From Modestobacter roseus (GTDB taxonomy: Bacteria > Actinomycetota > Actinomycetes > Mycobacteriales > Geodermatophilaceae), in NCBI RefSeq assembly GCF_007994135.1, contig NZ_VLKF01000001.1, forward strand, positions 2,170,001 to 2,234,000: a DNA stretch of 64,000 nucleotides, written 5' to 3'. Positions 7,506-16,369 of the stretch are shown here, in pieces. Every line of letters starts with the position of its first letter. Position 1 is the stretch's first letter. The notes below the pieces were generated by a model, which was not told the origin of the DNA, searched no databases, and saw nothing but the letters and a program-made list of their open reading frames with translations. Position numbers and translations under genes: made by a program.

Positions 7506-10500
7506 ATGGGGAACGTCGCCGACCTGCAGGACGAGGCCGAGGGGCCCGTCCGGCCGCCCGCCGAGGCCTCCCTCGAGCTGACCGCGACCCCGGTGCTCAG
7601 CCAGGCGCTGGCGCACAACGGCGTCCCGGTCGTCTCCCGGCTGGCGGTGCACAGCGCCACCACCGTGCGCGGCGCCACCGTCCGGTTGTCGGTGGCCGAC
7701 GACGGCGGCCCGGTCGGCCCACCGGTGGAGCGGCTGGTCGACCTGGAGGCGGGCCGCACCACCGTCGTCGGCGACCTGGGGCTCACCCTGGACGCCGGGG
7801 CGCTGCTGCAGGTGCCCGCGCGCCGCTCGGGCTGGGTCCGCGTCGAGCTGACCGCCGAGCGCCGCACCCTGGCCTCCCGCCGCCTGCCGGTGCACGTGCT
7901 CGCCCCGGGCCAGTGGCTGGCCACTCCCCTGCCGCTGGCGCTGGAGCTGCTGGCCGCGCACGTGCTCCCGCACGACCCGGCGATCGGCCGGCTGCTGGAC
8001 GACGCCTGCGACCTGCTGGAGGAGGGCACCGGGAGCCGGGCGCTGTCCGGCTACGACGAGGGCCCGGAGCGGGTCGACGAGGTGGTCGACGCGCTCGTGT
8101 GGGCGATGCGCCGGCGCAGCGTGCGGCCCACCCTGCCGCCGGTGAGCTGGACCGACGTCGGTCAGGTCGTGCGCACCCCCGAGGAGGTGCTCGCTGGCGA
8201 CGTCGGCACCAGTCTGGACACCACGCTCACCCTGGCCGCGGCCTGCGAGCGGGCCGGCATCCGGCCGCTGGTCTGGGTCGCCGACGGGCACGCCTTCTGC
8301 GGCTACTGGCGCGAGGAGCGCAGCACCGAGACCGCGGCCACCACCGACGTGGCCGCCCTGGTCGACCTGGTCGACCTCGGCGTGATCCGGCTGGTGGAGA
8401 CGACGCTGCTGGCCGCCGGCGGGCAGAACGTCGCCGACCTGCACCGCCCGGCCCACGCCGCCTGGCTCACCGGCGACCTGGGCCGGCTGCTGGGGGTGAC
8501 CGACGTGGTCCGCGCCCGCCGCGAGGGCGTGCGCGCGCTGCCGGTGCACACCGCCGGCGAGGTCGTGCCGGAGGACCGGCCGGCTCCCCTGCCCGCCGGT
8601 GCCGCCGACGCCGAGGCGCCGGCGGCACCCGACGGCCGCCCCGAGGTGCCCGCTCGCGTGCGGCAGTGGCAGAACGCCCTGCTGGACCTGAGCCCGCGCA
8701 ACCGCCTCATCTCCTACGGCGAGCGCGCCGGCGTGCCGCTGGCCGTGCCGCACGACGCACTGCCCCTGCTCGAGGAGCTGCTCACCAGCGGCGTCACGCT
8801 CACCCTGCTGCCCGGTGACGCGCTCTCCGGCGTGCAGCGCGAGCGCGGGGTGCGCTCGGCGCGCGAGCTGCCCGGCGAGCTGCTCACCGAAGCCCTCGCC
8901 GAGCGCCGCGCCGTGCACACCGACGTGCCGCAGGCCGGGTACCTCGCCCGGCTGCGCAGCCTCACCCACCGGGCCCGCACCGTGGTCGAGGAGACCGGTG
9001 CGAACAACCTCTACCTGGCGCTGGGGAGCCTGGTCTGGGAGGCCGAGGGCCGCCCGCTCCGCTCCCCGCTGGTGCTGCTCCCGGTGCTGCTGGCCCCGGC
9101 CTCCCGGACCGGCGGCTACCGGCTGACCGCCGACGAGGCCGGCGTCGCCACCGTGAACTGGTGCCTGCTGGAGAAGCTGCGCCGGCTGCACGGGCTGACC
9201 TTCCCCGGCCTGGCCGACGGCGTGCGGCTGGGCACCGCGCTGCAGACGGTGCGCGAGGCGCTGGCCGAACGCGGCCTGCCGTGGCAGGTCGAGCCGACGG
9301 CCGACCTCGCCGTCCTGCAGTTCGCCAAGTACCGGCTCTGGTCCGACCTCGACCGGCACTGGGCCGACTTCGCCCGCAACCCGCTGGTCGCCCACCTGAT
9401 CGACGACCCGAACGCCCCGTTCACCGACCCGGTACCGGACACCGCCGGCACGGTCGACCTGGACGAGCTGGCTGCCGGCTGCCCGGTGCCCGCCGACGCC
9501 TCGCAGCTGCGCGCGGTCGCCGAGGCGGTCGCCGGGCGCACCTTCGTGCTGGAGGGCCCACCCGGCACCGGCAAGTCCCAGACGATCACCAACCTGCTCA
9601 CCCGGGCGGTCGCCGAGGGCAAGCGGGTGCTGTTCGTCGCCGAGAAGCGCGCGGCGCTCGACGTGGTGGCCCGGCGGCTGGACGCCGTCGGCATGGGGCC
9701 GTTCGCGCTGGACCTGCACGACAAGGGCAGCCGGCCGGCGGTCGTCCGGGCGCAGATCCGGGCCGCGCTGGACCACGCGGTCGAGGTCGACGAGCAGGGC
9801 CTGGCCACCGACGCGGAGGACCTCCGCTCGGCCCGCCGGAGCCTGGACCGCTACGCCCAGCGCCTGCACGCCGCCAACCCCGCCGGGCTCTCGTACCACT
9901 CCGCGCACACCGCGGTGCTGGCTGCCGGCGACACGGTCCCGCCGCTGCCGGTGCCCCCGGCCTTCGCGGGGCAGGCCGACGCCGGGACGGTCACCGCGGT
10001 GCGCCGGGCACTGGCGCTGCTGCCGGACATCGCCGACCTGGCCCGCCCCTCCGCCGGTCACGCGTGGGCCTTCCTGGACACGGTGGACATCGACATCGAG
10101 GTGGTCCAGCGGGCCGCCGTCGCCGTCGACACCGCCATCCGCGACCTGCCCGGCTCCGACGCCCTGGCGGCCGTGCTGCGGGCGGTCCGCACCCCCGAGG
10201 ACCTCGACGACCTGGCGCACCTGCTGGCCGGGCCGCCGCTGGGTCTGGACGTGCTCGACCAGGTGCGCACCGCCCGCTGGGCGGCCGCGGTCGACGACCT
10301 GCTCGCCGACGTGGAGGCGCTGGCCGAGGCCGGCTCCCCCGCCTTCGCCGTCGTCACCCCCGAGGCGCTGGGCCTGCCACTGGGCGAGTTGTTCGTGCAG
10401 GCGCAGGAGGCCGCCGCCGGGTCCCTGCTGAGCCGGCGCGGCAAGCTCGCCGAGGTGCGCACCCGGTTCGCCGGGGTGCTGGTCGACGGAGCGACCCTGC

Positions 10501-13500
10501 GCACCAAGGACGTGCCGGAGCTGACCGCCACGCTGCGCGGCGCGCAGTCGGCGGTCCAGGCCCTGGCCGCCCGGGCCACCGCCGTGCCCGGGCTGCAGGT
10601 GCCCGCCGGCTGGAACCCGTTCACCGACGCCGGGCGCACGCTGCTCGCGGCGGAGGCCCGCTGGCTGCGCCGGGCGTCGGCCACCGCCGACGGGTCGGTG
10701 GGGCTGGCCGGCGCGGTGCGCCGGCTGCTCGTCGCCGCACCCGCCTCCGACCCCGCGGCGGCGGGCCTGGTCGTCCGGCTGCGCGACGCGGTCACCGCAC
10801 TGCTGGACGCGTGCGCCAGCAGCTCGGCGCAGCTGGCGGCGTGGAGCGGCGAGCAGGGGCTGGTGCTGCACTGGACGATGACCCGCCCCGAGCGTGGCGT
10901 GGAGTACGTGCACCCGATGTCGCTGCGGCGCTGGGTGAGCCTGCTGGACACCCTCGAGCCGCTGCGGCTGTCCGGGCTCACCGAGGCCCGCCGGCTGCTG
11001 GTGCACGGTGAGCTGCCGGCCGAGGACGCGGTGCGTGCCTTCGACCGCGGCCTGGCCGAGGCCTCGCTGGCCGAGCGCCGGGCGGCCACCGGGCTGAGCG
11101 CCTTCGACGCCGGCCGGCACGAGGCGACGATCACCCGGTTCGCGGCGGCGTCCCGCGCCGTCCGGTCGCACCTGACCAGCGCGGTGCCGGCCGGGGTGCT
11201 GGCCGCCCGCCCGTTCGACCCGGCGACCGGCGACAGCCGGGTGGGCGCGCTGCAGCGTGAGCTGGCCGGACAGCGCCGAGGGCTGGGCGTGCGGGGCCTG
11301 CTGGCCACCCACGGCGACCTCATCACCTCGGTGCTGCCCTGCGTGCTGGTCAGCCCGGACTCGGTGGCCCGCTTCTTCCCCGCCGACGCCGACCTGTTCG
11401 ACCTCGTGGTCTTCGACGAGGCCTCGCAGATCCGGGTCGCCGACGCGATCGGGGCGCTGGGCCGGGCCCGGGCCGCGGTCGTCGTCGGGGACAGCCGGCA
11501 GCTGCCGCCGTCGACGTTCGGCGAGCCCTCGGCGGCCGACGACGAGCCGGCCGAGGACACCGTCGCCGACGAGGAGTCGATCCTCTCGGAGTGCGTGCAG
11601 GCCCGGGTGCCGCGGCAGTGGCTGTCCTGGCACTACCGCAGCCAGGACGAGACGCTGATCGCCTTCAGCAACGCCCAGTACTACGACAACCGGCTGGCCA
11701 CCTTCCCCGCCCCGGCGCACGGGCGCGCGTCCTCCGGGCCCGAGGGCCGCGGGGTCTCGCTGGTGCAGGTCGAGGGCACCTTCCACCGCACCGGCGGCGG
11801 GAAGCTGCTGCGCACCAACCCGGTCGAGGCGGCGGCCGTGGTCGCCGAGGTCCTGCGCCGGTTCGCGGCGGCCGCACCCGCGGTGCCCTCGATCGGGGTG
11901 GTCACCTTCAACGCGCCGCAGCGCACGCTGATCGAGGCCCAGCTGCGCGACAGCGGCGACCAGCGGGTGGTGGACGCCCTCGACCGCACCGACGGCGAGG
12001 GCCTGTTCGTGAAGAACCTGGAGAACGTGCAGGGCGACGAGCGGGACGTGGTGTTCTTCTCCACCGGCTTCAGCCCCGACGAGCGCGGGAACCTGCCGCT
12101 GAACTTCGGCCCGCTGAACCGCGCCGGCGGCGAGCGGCGGCTCAACGTGGCCGTCACCCGCGCCCGCCGCCAGGTCGTCGTCTTCACCTCCTTCGCCCCG
12201 GAGCAGCTGCACGCCGAGCAGACCGCGTCGCTGGGCGTGCAGCACCTGCGGGCGTACCTGGACCTGGCCGCGCTGGGCACCGACGCGCTGCCGCGCGGCG
12301 CCCGCCCGGCGGGGGCACCGGACCGGCACCGGGACGAGGTCGCCACCGCCCTGCGGGCCCGGGGGCTGGTGGTCCGCACCGACGTCGGGCTCTCGGACTT
12401 CCGGGTCGACCTCACCGTCGCGCGGCCGGCGGCCCCGGACGCACCGGTGCTCGCGGTGCTGCTGGACGGGCCGGCGTGGGCGCGGCGGCGGACGGTCGGC
12501 GACCGGGACGGGCTGCCGGTCGAGGTGCTCTCCGGCCTGCTGGGCTGGCCCGCGGTCGAGCGCGTGTGGCTGCCGACCTGGCTGGCCGACGCCGGCGCCG
12601 TCGTCGACCGGCTGGTCGCCGCCGTGGAGGCCGCTCCCCTGCCCCGCCCCGTCCCGGCGGAGCCCCCGGCGGTCGAGTCGTCCCCTCAGGCCCCGGTCGC
12701 CCTGGAGGCCTCGGCTGCCGAGTCGGGGCCGGCCGAGGACGAGCCCGAGGCAGCCGCCGCGGACCAGGACGAGAGCCCGCTGGCCGACGTCATCCCGATC
12801 CGCCCGGTGACCCGCCGGACTGAGCCGCGCCCGGCGGAGCCGGCCGCCGACGCCGAGGTCCGCACCGAGGCGCCCGTGGCCGCCGAGACCGCCGTCGCTC
12901 CGAAGACCGGGGCGGAGGTCGAGCTCGAGCTGCCGGCTGCCGTCACCCCGCCGCGCGCCCGGTCGGCGCAGCCGGCCGGGCCGCTGGACGAGGAGCTGCC
13001 CTTCATCGCCTGGGCACCCAGGCCGGCCGGGGAGAAGGCGCAGCTCGACCAGCTGGGCGACCCCGCGGTCGCGCGGGTGGTGCGGCGGCTGCTCAACGCC
13101 GGCATCAAGGCGGAGGGCCCGATCCACCGGGACCGGCTGGCCCGGCTGACCGCGGGCGCCTTCGGCCTGACCCGGGTCGGCGTGGCCCGCCGCGACGCCC
13201 TGCTGGACCTGCTGCCGCCCAGCGCGCTGCAGGGCGAGCACCTGTGGCCCAAGGGCACCGACCCGGCGGAGTGGACCTGGTTCCGCCGGCAGGCGACCGC
13301 CGCCGAGCGGCCGCTGGAGCACATCGCCCCCCGGGAGATCGGCAACGCGATGGTCGCCCTCACCCGGGCGGCCGGGAGCCTCACCGCCGACGATCTCCAG
13401 GCGCGGACGGCGGAGGTCTTCGGGCACCGCCGTCGCACCCCGGCGGTCCGCTCGCTGCTCGAGGCGGCGCTGCAGGTGGCCGTCGAGACCGGTCGCCTGA

Positions 13501-13532
13501 CGGTCGCCGCCGACGGGGCCGTCACCGCCTGA
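7506..13532 (+). CDS. Giant DUF4011/DUF3320-type superfamily I helicase (paralogue 1)
   Basis: A 2008-residue protein. Residues about 150-300 resemble a transglutaminase-like fold (GTSLDTTLTLAAACERAG, then DGHAFCGYW) in which Ser236 stands where related proteins have Cys; His262 is kept. A DUF4011-type region follows (ALLDLSPRNRLISY at about 400). The helicase core has Walker A GPPGTGKSQ (684-692), Walker B DEASQ (1304-1308), GDSRQLPPSTF (motif III), WHYRSQDE (motif IV), NVQGDERD (motif V) and VAVTRARRQ (motif VI, about 1546). Next is a Vsr/PD-(D/E)XK-like segment (FRVDLTV, LDG, GDRDGLP; about 1620-1720), then an acidic linker and a DUF3320 domain (about 1840-1990, PLEHIAPREIGNAMVAL). This architecture matches helicases found in antiviral sets such as Hhe (DUF4011-helicase-Vsr). 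A role in DNA defence or repair is inference. It stands alone and ends in a strong hairpin. Confidence 0.88.
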   Translation: MGNVADLQDEAEGPVRPPAEASLELTATPVLSQALAHNGVPVVSRLAVHSATTVRGATVRLSVADDGGPVGPPVERLVDLEAGRTTVVGDLGLTLDAGALLQVPARRSGWVRVELTAERRTLASRRLPVHVLAPGQWLATPLPLALELLAAHVLPHDPAIGRLLDDACDLLEEGTGSRALSGYDEGPERVDEVVDALVWAMRRRSVRPTLPPVSWTDVGQVVRTPEEVLAGDVGTSLDTTLTLAAACERAGIRPLVWVADGHAFCGYWREERSTETAATTDVAALVDLVDLGVIRLVETTLLAAGGQNVADLHRPAHAAWLTGDLGRLLGVTDVVRARREGVRALPVHTAGEVVPEDRPAPLPAGAADAEAPAAPDGRPEVPARVRQWQNALLDLSPRNRLISYGERAGVPLAVPHDALPLLEELLTSGVTLTLLPGDALSGVQRERGVRSARELPGELLTEALAERRAVHTDVPQAGYLARLRSLTHRARTVVEETGANNLYLALGSLVWEAEGRPLRSPLVLLPVLLAPASRTGGYRLTADEAGVATVNWCLLEKLRRLHGLTFPGLADGVRLGTALQTVREALAERGLPWQVEPTADLAVLQFAKYRLWSDLDRHWADFARNPLVAHLIDDPNAPFTDPVPDTAGTVDLDELAAGCPVPADASQLRAVAEAVAGRTFVLEGPPGTGKSQTITNLLTRAVAEGKRVLFVAEKRAALDVVARRLDAVGMGPFALDLHDKGSRPAVVRAQIRAALDHAVEVDEQGLATDAEDLRSARRSLDRYAQRLHAANPAGLSYHSAHTAVLAAGDTVPPLPVPPAFAGQADAGTVTAVRRALALLPDIADLARPSAGHAWAFLDTVDIDIEVVQRAAVAVDTAIRDLPGSDALAAVLRAVRTPEDLDDLAHLLAGPPLGLDVLDQVRTARWAAAVDDLLADVEALAEAGSPAFAVVTPEALGLPLGELFVQAQEAAAGSLLSRRGKLAEVRTRFAGVLVDGATLRTKDVPELTATLRGAQSAVQALAARATAVPGLQVPAGWNPFTDAGRTLLAAEARWLRRASATADGSVGLAGAVRRLLVAAPASDPAAAGLVVRLRDAVTALLDACASSSAQLAAWSGEQGLVLHWTMTRPERGVEYVHPMSLRRWVSLLDTLEPLRLSGLTEARRLLVHGELPAEDAVRAFDRGLAEASLAERRAATGLSAFDAGRHEATITRFAAASRAVRSHLTSAVPAGVLAARPFDPATGDSRVGALQRELAGQRRGLGVRGLLATHGDLITSVLPCVLVSPDSVARFFPADADLFDLVVFDEASQIRVADAIGALGRARAAVVVGDSRQLPPSTFGEPSAADDEPAEDTVADEESILSECVQARVPRQWLSWHYRSQDETLIAFSNAQYYDNRLATFPAPAHGRASSGPEGRGVSLVQVEGTFHRTGGGKLLRTNPVEAAAVVAEVLRRFAAAAPAVPSIGVVTFNAPQRTLIEAQLRDSGDQRVVDALDRTDGEGLFVKNLENVQGDERDVVFFSTGFSPDERGNLPLNFGPLNRAGGERRLNVAVTRARRQVVVFTSFAPEQLHAEQTASLGVQHLRAYLDLAALGTDALPRGARPAGAPDRHRDEVATALRARGLVVRTDVGLSDFRVDLTVARPAAPDAPVLAVLLDGPAWARRRTVGDRDGLPVEVLSGLLGWPAVERVWLPTWLADAGAVVDRLVAAVEAAPLPRPVPAEPPAVESSPQAPVALEASAAESGPAEDEPEAAAADQDESPLADVIPIRPVTRRTEPRPAEPAADAEVRTEAPVAAETAVAPKTGAEVELELPAAVTPPRARSAQPAGPLDEELPFIAWAPRPAGEKAQLDQLGDPAVARVVRRLLNAGIKAEGPIHRDRLARLTAGAFGLTRVGVARRDALLDLLPPSALQGEHLWPKGTDPAEWTWFRRQATAAERPLEHIAPREIGNAMVALTRAAGSLTADDLQARTAEVFGHRRRTPAVRSLLEAALQVAVETGRLTVAADGAVTA

Positions 13533-13544
13533 GCCACTCCCCCT

Positions 13545-13591
13545 GGACGGTCGTGCGCTGCCCACCCGGGGTGGGCAGCGCACGACCGTCC
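13545..13591. terminator. Long bidirectional hairpin between helicase 1 and the HD hydrolase
   Basis: A perfect 23-bp inverted repeat (13545-13567 against 13569-13591) centred between convergent genes, containing the CTGCCCACC/GGTGGGCAG core and a GTCGTG outer arm shared with the hairpin at 44320. Confidence 0.8.
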
Positions 13592-13618
13592 GCGGGTGTC
13601 CTCGATGCGGACGGTGGG

Positions 13619-14212
13619 TCAGCGGTCCAGCGGGTTGGCGCGCACGCGCTCGGCGAACCCGCCGGCCACGAACTGGCCGGCGAGGGAATCGGGCTTGCGG
13701 CGGGCCTGCGCGGTGAAGCAGCCGACGAACTCCTCGGCCAGCCCGAGCCGGGGGTGGCGGGCGAGCACCTCGGTACGGACGTCGGCCGGCCAGTCCTCGG
13801 GCCGGCGCCCGGAGACGTCCAGTCCGGTGGCCAGCTCCAGCAGGTGACCCTCGGGGTCGGCGTCGACGTCGACCTCCGGCCACATGTGCCGGACGATCAC
13901 CTCGGAGACCCGGCGCCGCCGGTCGGGGTCCCAGCCCGCACCGGCGGCGAACGCCCAGGCAACCGCGCCCCCGGCCTCCTCGAACGGCTCGGTGACGCTG
14001 TCGAAGACCGGCACCAGGCCGAGGTCGTGCAGCATCGCGGCGACGTACAGCAGCTCGGCGTCGAAGCCGATGCCGCGGGCCCGGCCGTACTCGGCGGCCC
14101 AGAGGTAGGAGCGGTCGCAGTGGGCGAGCAGCGAAGGCGAGGAGAACGCCGCGGTCACCGCACGGGCGGCGCGGGCGACGGCGGAGTCGGGTACCAGGAC
14201 GACGAGGGGCAC
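13619..14212 (-). CDS. HD-domain (cyanamide-hydratase-like) protein
   Basis: A 197-residue protein of the HD metal-dependent hydrolase superfamily. The signature residues are visible: SLLAHCDRSYLWA (first His), AAMLHDLGLVPVFD (HD dyad near residue 62) and VSEVIVRHMWPEV (third His), then DLSG-type acidic positions. This spacing matches the HD group annotated as cyanamide hydratase or metal-dependent phosphohydrolase. The substrate cannot be read from the sequence. It is convergent with helicase 1 across a bidirectional terminator and in the same direction as the small basic protein at 14322, with 110 bp between. The start ATG at 14212 is the first in frame. Confidence 0.75.
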   Translation of the reverse strand: MPLVVLVPDSAVARAARAVTAAFSSPSLLAHCDRSYLWAAEYGRARGIGFDAELLYVAAMLHDLGLVPVFDSVTEPFEEAGGAVAWAFAAGAGWDPDRRRRVSEVIVRHMWPEVDVDADPEGHLLELATGLDVSGRRPEDWPADVRTEVLARHPRLGLAEEFVGCFTAQARRKPDSLAGQFVAGGFAERVRANPLDR

Positions 14213-14321
14213 GGACAGCAGTCTCGCCGCCGTCCGTGCCCCTCGTCCCGCCGGTCCCGGCCCGATGGCAGGAACCCTGCGGAGGTCGGCAGGGTGACCT
14301 GCCGTTCCTCCGCTACCGGGG

Positions 14322-14480
14322 TCAGCCCCGGCGAGCGGTGCCCTTGGTGCCGCCGCTCTTGCCGCGGTTGGTCATCGACGAGATCGCGCTCTTGATCTTC
14401 GCCTGGTTCTGCGGCTTGCGGGCCTCGTCCATCGCCTTCTTGGCCACGCCTGCCTTGGTGAGCTTGCTCATCAGCCCCAT
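14322..14480 (-). CDS. Small basic protein, 52 residues
   Basis: Begins MGLMSKLTKAGVAKKAMDEA and is rich in Lys/Arg/Gly/Thr, ending in a basic KSGGTKGTARRG tail (pI clearly above 10). The ATG at 14480 has an excellent Shine-Dalgarno (GAGGAGG, 6 bases before), strong evidence for translation. Such short basic actinobacterial proteins are common and uncharacterised; nucleic-acid binding or membrane association through an amphipathic N-terminal helix are both possible. No domain is recognised. Confidence 0.65.
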   Translation of the reverse strand: MGLMSKLTKAGVAKKAMDEARKPQNQAKIKSAISSMTNRGKSGGTKGTARRG

Positions 14481-14571
14481 GGCTGCCTCCTCGTGTCGCT
14501 GCGGTCGTTGCCCGAGTGGGTGCCCTGGAACGGCCAGGCCAACCACGGGGCGGCGATGCGAGGTGCGTCCG

Positions 14572-15216
14572 TCAGCCGGCGGCGGCCGGGCGGGCGCCCT
14601 CCCCGGCCCCGGCACCGTCCTCGTCGCCCTCGCCGCTGTCCCGGGCGAGCAGGTAGGTCGCCCCACCGAGCAGCGCCCCCGCCAGCACCGACAGCACGAC
14701 GACGACCGGGGTGCTGATCGGCCCGACCACCGCGGTCAGCAGGGACCGGGACTGCGAGGTGGGGTCGGCCAGCACCACCCCGACGAAGACGGCGACCAGC
14801 GTCCCGGCGATCCCGGCGAACAGGTGCGCCCCGCGACCGGCCAGCCCGATCCGGGCAGCCAACACCCGCGCGGCGCGCACGATCCGGCCCGCGCGCAGCA
14901 CCCGGAGCGCGCCGACCGTCCGGATCAGCCGGAGCACCTGGACCGGCCCGACCGCGAGCACGATCGCCAGCAGCACCCCGCCGGTGAGCAGCAGCATCCC
15001 CCGGTGACCGCGGATCCAGGCCCGCTTGTCCTCGGCCACCCACAGGAGCACGACCGACTCGGCGACCAGCACCAGGCCGCTCAGCACGTCGACCGCCCGG
15101 CCGGCGGTGCCCAGCGTGCCCCCGGCGAAGGTCAGGAACATCGCCGGGATGGAGGCCAGCGCGGCGATCAGCACCGGGAGCGCCAGCCGCCGTTCCCAGC
15201 GTTCCTCGCGGCTCAT
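14572..15216 (-). CDS. Membrane protein with S4-like voltage-sensor helix but no K+ selectivity filter
   Basis: A 214-residue integral membrane protein laid out like a voltage-gated ion channel subunit. Helices lie at about residues 13-35, 43-63 and 72-92. An S4-like helix at 95-122 (VLRLIRTVGALRVLRAGRIV) has Arg at every third position over seven steps with one gap. S5-like (131-150) and S6-like (168-192) helices follow. The loop between them, residues 151-167, has no TVGYG or related filter, so potassium conduction as in Kv or KvAP channels is not supported. An acidic cytoplasmic tail follows. It could be a sensor-only protein, a proton path or a diverged channel. The ATG at 15216 opens a short basic leader. 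Divergent from the oxidoreductase at 15288. Confidence 0.7.
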   Translation of the reverse strand: MSREERWERRLALPVLIAALASIPAMFLTFAGGTLGTAGRAVDVLSGLVLVAESVVLLWVAEDKRAWIRGHRGMLLLTGGVLLAIVLAVGPVQVLRLIRTVGALRVLRAGRIVRAARVLAARIGLAGRGAHLFAGIAGTLVAVFVGVVLADPTSQSRSLLTAVVGPISTPVVVVLSVLAGALLGGATYLLARDSGEGDEDGAGAGEGARPAAAG

Positions 15217-15287
15217 CGCTGCACGGTAACCGCGGCGGGCCCGGAGCCGTTGCAGGTCACATCCAGCCCGGACCTACCGTGGGTCGC

Positions 15288-16292
15288 ATGCAGACCCCTT
15301 CGCGCAACCGCGCCGTCGTCGCCACCACGAGCGGCCCGGTCGACGTCCTCACCGACGTCGAGCTCGACGTCCCCACCCCCGGCCCGCGTGACCTGCTGGT
15401 CGACGTCCGCGCCGTCTCGGTCAACCCGGTCGACGTGAAGCTGCGGGGCGGCGCCCTGCCCGGCGACGGCGGCCCGCAGGTCCTCGGCTACGACGCCGCC
15501 GGGGTCGTGCTCGCGGTGGGCGAGGAGGTCACCGCCTTCACCGTGGGCGACGAGGTGTACTACGCCGGTTCCATCGCCCGGCCGGGGTCGAACCAGCAGG
15601 TCCAGCTGGTCGACGAGCGGGTCGCCGGGCACAAGCCCACCTCCCTCGACTTCGCCGAGGCCGCCGCGCTGCCGCTCACCACGATCACCGCCTGGGAGAC
15701 GCTGTTCGAGCGCTGGCGGCTGTCCGCGGACAGCACCGGCACGTTGCTGGTCATGGGGGCCGCGGGCGGCGTCGGCTCCATCCTCGTGCAGCTCGCGCGG
15801 CAGCTCACCGGCCTCACCGTGATCGCCGCGGTGGGCCGCCCGGAGTCCCGCGAGTGGATCAGCGGGCTCGGCGCGCACCACGTCGTCGACCGCAACGACC
15901 TGCTCGCGCAGGTCGCCGAGATCGCCCCGCGCGGCGTCGACCTGGTGTTCAGCCCCTTCTCGGCGGGGATGGTCGACACCTACACGCAGGTGATGGCCGT
16001 CGGCGGCTCGGTGGTCGCCATCGACGAGCCCGAGGGCGTGGACACCCTGCCGCTGAAGTGGAAGAGCCAGGGCTGGCACTGGGAGTTCATGTTCAGCCGG
16101 GTGCTGCACGACCCGGAGAGCACCGCCCACCGGGAGCTGCTCGACGAGGTGGCCCGGCTGGTGGACGCCGGCACGCTGCGCACCACGCTCGGCACCCGGC
16201 TGTCGCCGATCGACGCCGCGACCCTGCAGGAAGCGCACCGGCAGCTGGAGTCCTCGGCCACGATCGGCAAGGTCGTGCTCGCCGCGGAGTGA
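15288..16292 (+). CDS. Zinc-type/quinone oxidoreductase of the MDR superfamily
   Basis: A 334-residue medium-chain dehydrogenase/reductase. It has the GroES-like N-terminal domain (SVNPVDVKLRGG, VLGYDAAGVV), a dinucleotide-binding GAAGGVGSILVQLARQ motif at about residues 160-175, and a C-terminal stretch typical of the ZADH/quinone reductase branch. Catalytic zinc ligands of true alcohol dehydrogenases are absent, pointing to NADPH-dependent reduction of quinones or enones. TACCGT at 15275-15280 lies seven bases before the ATG at 15288, so the mRNA is probably leaderless; this decided the start over the in-frame GTG at 15279. A hairpin terminator separates it from the convergent F420 gene. 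Confidence 0.82.
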   Translation: MQTPSRNRAVVATTSGPVDVLTDVELDVPTPGPRDLLVDVRAVSVNPVDVKLRGGALPGDGGPQVLGYDAAGVVLAVGEEVTAFTVGDEVYYAGSIARPGSNQQVQLVDERVAGHKPTSLDFAEAAALPLTTITAWETLFERWRLSADSTGTLLVMGAAGGVGSILVQLARQLTGLTVIAAVGRPESREWISGLGAHHVVDRNDLLAQVAEIAPRGVDLVFSPFSAGMVDTYTQVMAVGGSVVAIDEPEGVDTLPLKWKSQGWHWEFMFSRVLHDPESTAHRELLDEVARLVDAGTLRTTLGTRLSPIDAATLQEAHRQLESSATIGKVVLAAE

Positions 16293-16314
16293 TGCACACG
16301 GAGTGACCCGTCCC

Positions 16315-16362
16315 GCCGGTGCTCTGCCGCCCACGAGGCAACGCGAGCAGCAGAGCACCGGC
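16315..16362. terminator. Bidirectional hairpin between oxidoreductase and F420 genes
   Basis: GCCGGTGCTCTGC (16315-16327) is repeated inverted as GCAGAGCACCGGC (16350-16362), a 13-bp stem with a 22-nt loop, between convergent stops. Confidence 0.65.
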
Positions 16363-16369
16363 GCCGCCG

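Noticed and set aside
7440..13883. Open frame of over 2100 codons on the minus strand opposite helicase 1
   Set aside because: It is an antisense artefact of extreme GC bias: Gly/Arg/Gln/His-rich with no domain, no start signal, and it mirrors a gene with clear motifs.
13619..14212. HD-domain gene as a Cas3-type nuclease partner of the helicase
   Set aside because: It resembles the stand-alone cyanamide-hydratase-like HD group, is convergent with the helicase and is separated by a strong terminator.
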